This document shows positions 31,401 to 43,400 of a DNA stretch of 64,000 nucleotides, one piece after another. The DNA is taken from the NCBI RefSeq assembly GCF_019703515.2, contig NC_059373.1, positions 18,314,281 through 18,378,280 of the forward strand. Reading direction: 5' to 3'. This DNA comes from Myxocyprinus asiaticus (Eukaryota > Chordata > Actinopteri > Cypriniformes > Catostomidae). Each line of letters opens with the position of its first letter. Positions within the stretch are counted from its first letter, which is position 1. Under the pieces are notes generated by a model. That model saw only the letters and a list, made by a program, of their open reading frames with translations. It was not told the DNA's origin and searched no databases. The translations under genes and the position numbers were made by a program.

Positions 31401-34400
31401 GGCACTGAATTTCTCCCGCCGCACCGTCCAAACTGAGTCCCTGGTCTTCGGCCCTGTCTGAGGTATCAGCTTGAGCATGTAAGTGTCTTTTAATATCTCC
31501 AGAGCTTTGACATGTTGACTTCTTAGAACAGTTATGTAGCAGGGTGTATCGGATCTCACCGGTTTATGATACAAAAATAATTAAAAACTAGCAAAGTGCG
31601 CAGAGCTGGCCGTTCACACATCCAACCCTCCCAAATTAAGCTTTTTAAAGCCTATAGATTCACCAGATGAAGGATTTTATAAATATATTTCACCAGATGA
31701 GGTTTAATGAGAAAAAGTTTATTATTATTAACAAGATATGAAGTTAGATACGCAATGTATTTGCTGATGGGGGACATTTTCATATAGTCGCATTTGTCTT
31801 CGCATGCCCTCACTTCAACTTAGACACTTGATTATCTAATCAAAATATGCATTGAAGTGAGGATACAACTATGGATATAGTCAATTATGACAGATTTAGA
31901 TACAGCTAAATTTAGATGAAGCGAATCCCCACAAGGTGTCAGTGATTGTTTTTATTTCACCTCTAGAGGCCACTGTTATAGTGTTGAACCAAGCTGCTCC
32001 ACCAGTAGAATCCTCCAGTGCTGGCCACAGCAGAACATGGAATAATAAATAAACAAAACAGAGGAGGAGAAAAACAACAAAAAAAAAAAAAAAAAAATTC
32101 GGCATAGATTTGTGCCGATAATAATTAGTTCCAAAATAGTGTCTAATTAATTAATTCCTAAAACTTTTAACAAATGAATATAGAACAATAACTTAACACA
32201 CCATTGCATTTTACCCCCAAACATTTAATCAGTACAACAGCACTCTTGCTTATGATATATTGCATAATTTTTATTATTATTATTATTAATAATAATAATT
32301 ATTATTATTACTACAACAATTAATATTACAATTTACTATACAGTTGTAATATATTTCTGTTGCAATATCTTCAATTTCAAGCATCTATTATTTTGAATCA
32401 AGCATTTATTTTGGGATAAACAGTTCATGGCCCAATGTGATCATTAAAGTGCAAATGCTGTATAAATATTATAGAAATATTTAGTTTACATGTGCTGCAC
32501 ACTTTATGGTGGATGAGTGCTCTGCTCTGTCATTTCATATAACTAAGGTGGCCAGACGTCCTGTTTTTCCCAGGACAGTCCCGCAAGTACTTTTTCTAGT
32601 GTCCCGACTTATTCTGAAAAAATTGTGTTTTGTCCAGTATTTCCTCTCTCCTAAAATTTATCTATCGCTTGAGCGGCTTTCTCAGTCACACAAGTATTTT
32701 AATCAAAGGTAGCTAAGGATACGGCTTGTAAAACCAATAAAATCACACCATGTTATTTGAAGTACATGATTGGATTAAACTATCCAATCACAATCCCCTA
32801 TCAATAGACGTCCCGTTAGTGAACTGACTGATGAGTCTGTTTGAAAGAGCACAGATGAAATTGCGGCTGGAAAAATGTCAAGGAAACGTGCATGAACATT
32901 TAATGAGGATCTTCAAAAAGAGATTAAATTTCTTAAAAAGGAGTCACAGACAGAGCCTAGCAAAGTGAGGTGTGAGATTTGTGGCGCTTGCTTTTCCATC
33001 GCCCATGGAGGCTGCACCGACATCGTGCAGCATGTTCATAAAACAAAAATAAAATAAAGCATATGGATGCTGCTAAAAGTGTGCCACACCAATTGTTAGC
33101 AATTTTTTTGTGAAGCAAAGTTCCGAATCTGACAAGGTGCACGCAACTCATTCTGTTGAGCACGGCCATAGCTTTCCACATTCATTACCTGAGAAAAGAC
33201 TTGCAAGCCAGGCTGGAGATATCATTCATACCCTCTGACATTAAAAAGCAGTTGGATGCCCTGGTTGAAGCTGGTGACATGCGAGTAAATTATTTATTTT
33301 GTGCAGTGGGATACTTTTATTCAGCATCGGTGGATTACCTCCAAAATTGGAGCCGCTCATCGGAGAACACAGAAAAACTTGAATGAGCCCTAATGAGAGA
33401 CATCCCAGAGTGGAAAGACATTCAGAGCAGCCTCGAACACTTCTACTCCAGAATCCCCACTCTCAGTTTGATTGACGAAACAATGCTCTTTGATGAGTGG
33501 GCTTGCGCGAAAAACATTGTCACTCATCGCATCACTGAGTGGAACATGAACAAGATGGCCGTGTCTGAGAAATGGACAGAGGTTTTTCGTGAGCTGGAGA
33601 GCAAGACCATCAACTTCTGAGTCTTAGCCAATGTCGTGGAGTTTGTTTTATACCTGCCTGGGACATCTGCATCTGTGGAGCGTGAGTTCTCATTAATGAA
33701 CGCAGCATGGACACCAGATAAATCTCGACTCAGTGTAACAGTCATGAAGGCAATACTTTTCGTACATCTTAATTTTGGACTGGAGTGCTCTACATTTTAT
33801 GATAAACTCTTGAAAGACAAGCGCACACTGAGAAAAATTGCGGCCAGTGAAAAGTACAAGGTGACAACAGTTACAGATGCGGATGCACCCTCTACTTCGC
33901 ATTGATCTGCGCCTAGGTAAGGATACATCAATTAAATTTTTGCTGGGAGGGGGCTGTCCCATTTTCGACAAGCAGGGATCTGGTCACCCTACATATAACA
34001 CACAGGGCGCAAGATTCTGTGGCGTTTCGAGTTATGAGCGGTCTGCTTCACACATTCAAGCACGCAGCTCATGCAGAATGAGATTTCAGTCTTTGCCGGT
34101 TTTTCCATGATTATAATTTGATTAATTGTGCATATATTTTTTCCAAAAAAAAAAAAAAAAATCAAATTGTTTGAGCATTTGGAAGCAGTTGTGTGTCAGA
34201 GCGTGCAGGTAGCGAACTGAGTCGGTGCTTGGTACTACAGAAACACTGGTTTCTTGACATCTTTTTTTATTTTAGTACCAACTTGGTACCAAAATACCAG
34301 TACTTTTGACATCAGCAAGTTGATTTATGAGCATTAATGTGTCAAAATAAAAGTTCCCCAAGAAACATTCAAGAATGTACCTGTACGTGATGTCCTCGTA

Positions 34401-37400
34401 ATTACAACTTCAGAAGTGGGAAGTAAGATAAGCACGTGAAGGCAGCATTAAACCTCTCCAATATGTGCACATGAGCTGATCCAAAACCTGGTAAGCGGTC
34501 TTGCTGTTTACATAGGCAGCTACCTTCTAAAGCAGCATTCTAACTGAAATAAGCTCATAAGCTCATCTGTGACACTAATCATGCAAAGTGAACATTAGAC
34601 TCAACCCAGATGATTCCAATAAAGTTTGACGTTATTATGTTTTTACGCTAAGAGGTATGGAGTCTGTTGCATAAAATTTGGACAAAATAAGTAATTGTGA
34701 CGGTCTTTATTTACCCTGGGTAGCCTTGATAAGTTGGGTAGGGTGGTCCTTGAGCCTGTGAGAGTCCAGTGGTTGGTGCGACAGGTGGGAGATTAGTACT
34801 ACTAGGGGGCATTGGAGTGCTGACTGGAACTGAAGCACTGGCTGCCTGTGAAGTGATGTTAGGGGGTGGCGGCCTCGCTGGGGGCTGGGCCTTAGCCTGA
34901 GGCTGCTGCTGAGGTTGAAACAGAAAAAAAAAAAAAAAAAAAAAAAAAAAGGAAATGCAGAAGTTTATTTGGTCATCCTCTGGCTTGCATTATATGATTG
35001 GACATTTGAACAATTGAACGTTAGCGATATAAAGTGGCAGTACAACAAACAACTTTAAAGTTGCACTCAGTATTTTTTTTCTCCATAAGCTTTACACCAA
35101 ATTAAATGAATAGTACTTTTGACACTTATGCTAAAAAAAAAATCATGTACACTCACATGAGATCAGGACTTGTCATATCAGCGGTCTATTAAAAGTTGAA
35201 TTATTTTACATGGAGCTCACCAGCGGAACATTATTCACTAACCCTGCTGTTATTGGAAATTACTGCTCATGGTTTAATTAATTACAGCTGACTGTGAAGA
35301 ATGCATTTCTACAATGGAATTGGTAACCAAAAATGATTGTTTTTGCATGATGCTACATCCACACTGCTAGATGTTAGTATTGACCTTAGTCAGGGTAGAC
35401 GGCATTTTTGATTTTTCACAATTGAAAAGGAGGCTGTGAGGGACGGATGTGCAGTCTGTTCAATGGGATTTACTGTCTAAATGTTCCAGTTCACGTTTTC
35501 TGGAGTGTTTTGTCAACTGGTTTCTTTTGGGTTGACATAATTTTAAAGGTGCACTCAGTAATTTTTTACGATCGACACAAAGATATTAAATGCTACAACC
35601 CATTGAACACACAGTGCTACTTTCCCTCACTGCCTCGTTTCATTCATGAAATATTAAACATGCCGTCTACCCTGACTTAGGCCCATAGGTTCAATAAGAC
35701 GACACAGCAAGACATAAATACACGAAAAAAAACTGGACCTTTTAAAAACATTTACAATTTCAAATTCTGCCATCATGCTTTCAAACTTAAAACTGTTTTG
35801 AGGTTAAAGGTCTTTATCTTTGAAACTGATCTGTTTGCACACTCACAAACACAGTCTTGGGTGCAGGGGTGGGGCCTCCTGCAGCAGGTGCAGGGGTGTT
35901 GGACTGGTATGATGGAATGCTGAATGAAGGAGCACTCGGCTCACGAGCAATGCTCTGCTGCAGCTCCCTGTCAATCAGACACAGTCACAGCATATCAGCC
36001 AATCAAAGTCCTTCTGTATTATAATTGGTGATGTGCACACTTCTGTACATACTTGAGCAGCTCATCCCTTTCAGTTTTGCGGGCGAAAACAATGTCGCTA
36101 CACTTATTTTGAAACTTCAGCAGGATCTCTGTCAGATCATTGTAGAACTAAAAGAACAGGAGGAAAAAGGAGAGAACAAGGAAGCTGAATAGGTGAGTGA
36201 CATCTTGTACATTGTGCATGTGTGCAGTACTAATATTAGAGCATGTGTTTAGTTACCTTAGTGCCCTCTTTGATATTGCAGCTGATCTCTATGTAGCTAT
36301 CATGGGCGGCAGCTAGCTTCTTCAACACCTCCTCTCTGTTATTAGCCTCATAGTTGGACTGCTTAAGGGCTGAAAATTCCTGATGAGACACCTGAGACAG
36401 AGAGTAGAGAGAGTAAGAACTACTCATTCCATCACCACATAGCAAAGGAATTACACTCTTTTTGACCAATGAATTTCCATGCTCTTTCCAGTCGTTAGTA
36501 ATTACTAGATAAGAATTTTTTATTTTTTTTTAAATGATGCAAATTCAGAACAATCACTAATGAATCATTCAGATTAATTTGTGAACTGGTTCATTGATAA
36601 AAATAAAATAAACTCAATAGAAAGACAACTGGGACATTACTAAGACTTAAAGGACTAGTTCACCCAAAAATTAAAATTAATCATTTGCCATCCCGGATGT
36701 GTATGACTTTCTTTATAACAGCTGAACACAAATGAAGAGCTTTTGAAGAATTTCTCAGCTCATTTGGTCCATTCAATGCAAGTGAATGGGTGCTAAAATT
36801 TTGAAGCTCCAAAAAATTCACACAAGTCGGCATTAAAGTAATCCATAAGACTCCAGTGGTTAAATCTGCTCAGTCAGTGTACATTTTAACTTTAACATTG
36901 CAGTTGTGTTTTTGGTAGATCACATTCTTCATGCATACGCCCCCTCCTGGGCAGGGAAAATAATTTCTAACAAAAATGGACTTAAATATTGATCTGTTTC
37001 TCAACCACACCTATCATATCACTTCAGAAGATATGAATTTAACCACTGGAGTCTAATGGATTACTTTTATGCTGCCTTTATGTGATTTTTGGAGGTTCAA
37101 AATTTTGGCACCCATTCACTTGCATTGTATGGACCTACAGAGCCGAGATATTCTTCTAAAAATCTTAATTTGTGTTCTGCAGAAGAAAGTCATACGCATC
37201 TGGGATGGCATGAGGGTGAGTAAATGAGAGAATTTTCATTTTTGGGAGAACTATTCCTTTAAGAGCAAGTTTTAATCAACACAAAGCAATATCAAGCCAA
37301 TAAATTATTTTAGAGCAGAAAAATGAATATTCGCTATAGAATTTTTAGGATTTTTCCACGAGTTTTATTAGTTTCAATGACTTTTCAGGCCTGTATAACA

Positions 37401-40400
37401 GCATTTTAAAATTAATTCCCAGATATTTCCTAGGTTTCCATTGACCAAGGGAACCCTGATAGCTGCAGCAACATCATTTGGTCACAGGCAAAACTTTATT
37501 AACCAAGCTTCTGTCCATTCAAGTATTGATAGGTACTACTGCCATGATTTGAGTATGAGGGTAAAATGAATACTGAGGATTACACTTTAATTCTTCACTG
37601 GTGTTAGTGTGCTTTAATTTAATTGACCCGGTCTAGTCCTAATGCGAGTGTGTTTTCACCTGTATCTGAGACAGAAGTTCCTCCTGTCTGCGTAAATTCT
37701 GCTGGACGCGCTGTGTGTGAGTACCGTAGCGTGTGTCCAGCTCGCTGGATGTCAGGGCCTCCTCATTAATGGCCCCATCTTGAGCCAGTGCGGTAAGAAA
37801 CTTTGTTGTCATGTCAAAAGTTACTGACTTAATTTCTCCCTCCAGAATATCCCTTTCCCTCTTCACCTCATCCAGCTGTGCCAGCTGAGCTCTCAGCACG
37901 TTCACAACCTGCAAAGTAGAAGACACCCCTGGAATGAATAACCGCATGTGTGTGTGTGGGTTTCTAACCTAGCTATGCTTTGAGGAGTTTGCTTAATTTA
38001 ACAAAACCACCTTTGGGGGCTTGATTCTCATGACGCTATGCGAGAAGCAGACGTGTAAACGGCGAGCTCTGCGAACTTTGCTAGTTTTTTTTATTATGTT
38101 CATGTTATAACCGGTGAGATTCGATATACCCAGTTACATATTTGCTTTTTGAGGTAAACATGGCAAAGAAGTCAAAATCCTCAGACTCTGGAGACATTAA
38201 AAGACACTTACGTGTTCAAGCTGAGGCCTTTGGCAGGCCTGCAGACCGGGGACTCGATTTGGACGGCACGTCGGGAGAAGAAATGCAGCGTCAACTGTCC
38301 AACATCTCAGTGATGCTGACGAAGGTTGTTGCTGACTTGGAGGATCTCGCTGTAATACGTCGATCGATTACGGCGATGGAAACAATTCTCTGAGCTGGTC
38401 ACAAGAGTGACAGAAGTTGAAAGACGGATTGATTATTTGGAGTCTTCCGAAAGGGAATTATCCGCTAATCCGCCCGCGTCCAAAACAGCTTTGGAATCTA
38501 TTTTGGAAAAACTTGAAGATTTGGAAAACAGGAGTCGGAGGAACAATATACGAATTGTTGGAATTCCTGAGCATGAGGAGGGCAGAGATATGGTGAAATT
38601 CCTTGAAGAGCTCTTCCTGAGTCTGCTCGAAATAACAGGCCATAAACTGGAAATCGAGCGAGCTCACAGAGTCTCGGCTCACAGATCTGCTGAGGGAAAC
38701 AGTCCCTGATCAATTCTGGCCCAATTTTTTAGATCATCCGATAAAGATCTCGTGTTGCGCCAGGCAAGGAGCAAAGGACAACTTTCTTGGAAGAATCAGA
38801 ACATTTTCTTGTTCCCGGACTTTGCGAATTCGACAAGAGAGAAACATGATTGGTTTAAGGAATGTAAGAAACTCTTACATAAACAGAAGATTGCTTTTGC
38901 ACTGATGTTTCCTGCTAAACTGAGAATAGACACCAAGGACAGTCGCAAAGTATTTTTATGCCCCAGGCAGGCACTGTCATTCATAGAATCTACGGGTGAG
39001 TAATCCATTGGGCATTTCTTATGTGAGTGGACTGACTCGCTGTACATAACTTGACTGTTTAAGGAACCTGGGCGCTATCTTTGTGTCTTTTTGCGTTCAC
39101 ACCTTCGAGTCAGTTCTGTGAATGAATCTACATGTTTGTGTTTATTCTGCCTGTTGGCTGGGGTCTGTTTTACAAAGTATTTTCTGTTATGTAATTTTGC
39201 CTCACAAAATTTATGCAGAAGCACTGGACTTGAATAATCCGATGGCAAAGTTGTCGCGGGGTCTCTCGTAGGCGTACATGAACCTTTTGAGTTTAGAGGG
39301 ATTGATGCCAGTTGGCGCTGTCGTGTGCAGGGTTAATGCGCACGTTTTTCTTTTTTTCTGTTTGTTTTGTTCGGGGGGGGGAGAGTTCGGGGTTTGATTG
39401 TTGTCCTAATGGGGAATGTGGTCTGTATAATCTTGTTTTTGACACACAATTAATTTTATTATATCAAAATGTCAAATATTAATTTGAGTGGATTGTCTCT
39501 CTCCACATGGAATGTAAGTGGGTTGGGGCACCCTATAAAAAGAAGGAAGGTTATTTCTTTTCTTAAACATAAGAAATGTGATAGTGTTTCTTCAAGAAAC
39601 ACATTTTTCCCCACAGAAAGCTGAAAAATTTGGGAAGATATGGGGTGGACATGTTTTTTTTAGTGCTGGCTCAAGTAAGAGTAGGGGAGTCATTATACTG
39701 GTAAATAAACATTTACAATTCAAATGTCTCAAACAGGTTAAAGATAAATTAGGGAGAGTCATTATTGTTTTAGCAGAAATTCAGGGGCAAAGGTTGATTT
39801 TGGCTAATATTTATGCACCTAATGCTGATGATCAGGGCTTTTTTATAGATCTTGAAGGGATGCTGCAAACCGCTATACCCCTCATGATATAATTTTGGGA
39901 GGAGACTTTAATCTTTTGATGGACTCCATCCTTGATCATAGTGAAGCAAAAGTGTGCAAGCCCCCTAAAGCAACATTGACACTTCACAGGATGTGTAGTC
40001 ATGATCTTGGTCTTACAGATATTTGGAGACTTTTGAACCTATCTGGTAGAGACTATAATTTTTTTTCCATCAGTCCATAAGATTTATTCTAGAATAGATT
40101 TTTTTTTTTTTTTTTTATATCGAAGTCCCTCATTTCATCTGTTGTTGATTGCTCAATTGGAAACATCTTAATCTCGGATCACGCCCTGGTGAGTTTAGAG
40201 GTGCTGCCACATATAGAGAAAAAGAAATCATATAGTTGGCGCTTTAATGTATCCCTTTTGCAAAATCCTGATTTCCAACTAATGTTAAAGACTGAAATCA
40301 GTGTTTATATAGAGACCAACTGGTCCTCAGTATCCTCTGTGGGCATGGCTTGGGAGGCACTTAAGGCAGTTCTTAGGGGTCAGATCATACATTATGCCTC

Positions 40401-43400
40401 ATTCACCAAAAAATCCAAAGCACGTGAACTCAGAGTTGGAAGGGAATATTAAAAGTGCTGAGGCAGAGCTGAAGCGCCAAATGTCGTCTGATGGCCTTAG
40501 AGAGTTGAAATTCAGATATAATACTATTTTGTTGCGGAAAGTGGAGTTTTGGTTATTCAGGGCAAGACAGTCATATTTTGAGTCAGGGGACAAAGCAGGG
40601 AAGATTTTGGCTAGATATATAAAGCAGAGAGAGTCTTTTTCTACCATACCCTCAGTGAAATCTGCTGGCGGTGAAATTTTTACCTCGGCCATTGAAATTA
40701 ATAATGCTTTCAAAGAATTCTACATCGATCTTTATAGTTCCACGTCTTCGTCTACTGATGAAGATATTAGAAATGTTGTGGAACCATTAGAACTCCCAAA
40801 ATTGTCGACTGAGCAAAAAAAACTCTTGATTCTGAGATAACCTTGGAGGAAGGTAATTAAGGCCTTACCTACAGGCAAGGCTCCTGGGCCAGATGGTTTT
40901 GCCGCTGAATTTTTTAGAGCTTATACTACAGAACTGGCTCCACTTTTGTTAGAAGTTTATTCTGAATCTTCATAGAATGGGAAGCTTCCACCAACCATGA
41001 CGCAAGCCTGGATCAGTCCGATTCTTAAAGACAAAGATCCAAGCGAATGTAAAAGTTACCGTCCAATTTCCCAGATCCAGCTAGATGTAAAAATTGTCAA
41101 AAATTCTAGCTAACCGATTAAGTTATGACATCTCTTATACATATAGATCAAGGTGGGGTTTATTCGGGGCCGCAGCTCTTCTGATAACATTAGGCGTTTC
41201 ATCAATATTACGTGGTCAGTAGCGAATGATCAGTCTCCGGTCGCTGCCATCTCACTTGACGCCGAAAAGGCGTTTGATATGGTAGAATGGGATTATCTTT
41301 TTGGAAATGTATGGGTTCGGGAGTTCGTTTATTGGTTGGATCTAGTTACTTTATAGACACCCTGTAGCAGCGGTACAAACAAATGGATTTCAGATTATTT
41401 TACTCTGGATAGGGGCACCCGTCAGGGTTGCCCTCTTTCCACATTATTGTTCTGTCTTGCCCTGGAACCATAAGAAAGGAGGATGATTTTCTAGGGGTGG
41501 TGGTGGAAGGCATGGCACATAAGCTTCAGCTTTATGCAGATGATATTTTATTATTCATCTCGGACTCTACTAAATCTATGCCTTGCCTCCACAGAATTAT
41601 TAATTCCTTTTCCAAATTCTCAGGATAAAAGTCAACTGGTCTAAATCCGAAGCTTTGGCTCTGACAGCATACTGTCCAGTAACGGCCTTCCAGCCAGGCG
41701 CCTTCCAGTGGCCCAAACAGGGCATTAAGTATTTGGGTATTTTATTCCCCACAAATTTGAGTTAATTTTGACTCTTTAATAAAAAGGTTTGAGCGATGTA
41801 GACAGGTGGGCTTCATTACATTTATCTATGATTGGGAATGTTAATGTTATTAAAATGAATTGTATTCCAAAATGTAACTACCTGCTACAGTCTCTCCCGG
41901 TAGATGTCCCCCTCTCTTATTTCAAGCAATCTGAAAGCATAGCAAAGTCTTTCATTTGGAATGATAAGCACCCCAGATTACATTTCAATAAGTTACATAA
42001 GCCGATTGACAAAGGTGGGCTAGGCTTACCCAAGATTTCGTTTTATTATTATGCATTCGGTCTCAGACATTTGGCTCATTGGTCGCTTCCACCTGAAAGA
42101 GCCCCTCCCTGGTTCTGCATTGAACAAGAACTTCTTGGCCCTGTCTTGCCATTGCAATGTCTTTCTACCAAGATGCCCGGAGAAGTAAAGACACATCCCG
42201 TTATCTCACACATGCAGTTAGTGTGGACAAGGGTTTCCAGCGTGCTCAATTTGGACATTTACCTGAACGTTGCTGCAAGTATTTGGTTAAACCCTAAACT
42301 GTGTATTATTAAGTCCCCTTTTTGCTGGACAGAATGGATTGAGAAGTGAGTTGCTACGCTGGGTGACCTGTATGAAAATGAAGCATTGAGATCCTTTGAA
42401 AATATTATACACCGGTTTGGGATTCCCAGATCTCAATTCTTCAGGTACTTATAGCTGCGCCATCTACTTTGTACCATCTTTGGGTGTAGTACACAGCCCC
42501 CTAAAGCTGCAGACACTCTTGAGATGGTACTAGCGGCTTTTGGAAAGGGTCACGAGGCTTCAGCGTACTATTCCTGGCTAATTCAGGGTCTAGGGGATAG
42601 GGTTTTGACATCTCTCAAGAAGTTATGGGAGAAAGACTTGAATTTAGTACTGGAGGATGAAGAATGGGGTAGGATTTAAAAAAATGCCAAGTCTATGTCT
42701 AGGGATGCAAGGATGCGCCTCATTCAATTTAAGATTCTGCATCATTTTTATTGGACTCCCTCTAGATTGCATAGGCTTCGTCTTAAAGATACACCCACCT
42801 GTTGGTGATGCCAATCAGAGGATGGGGACATAGCCCACATTTTTTGGTATTGTACTAAGATTCAAGAGTTTTGGTCGAGGGTTCAGAGTTATGTCTGTGA
42901 GATCCTGAGCACTCAGATTTCATTCTGCCCCAGACTTTGTATTTTGGGTGATGGGGCAGGGGTTAATTTAGCGAACACATTAAAAACTGGGTCCTTTCCA
43001 GTGTGATGATTGGCAGGAAAGGGATCCTTGGGGGATGGAAGTCGGCTGGTGCACCCTCATTTCAAGAGTAGTGCACCAAATTGGGCACAGTGGCGGCCTT
43101 TGAAAAGATGTCACATAGGCGGCTGGGCAGCTTGGGTGCCTTTGAGAAGAAGTGGGGCACTTATTTGGCCTTCTTGGAGGGTGCCAGTGAGGAACAGTGG
43201 AGAGGGACAGTTTAAATGGTGTGTATGTAATTAATTTGTGTGTGGAACCCTTTTTCTTTTTTGTTGGGCAATTTTTTGTGTTATGTCTGAGTATTTTCTT
43301 TGGAATGTCTGCTTGTATGTGTGTCTGTTATTATTCGGTGTCTGACCACTGGGATGTGTGTTGGGTGGGTGGGGAAGGAGGGAGGGAGCGGGGTATATTT

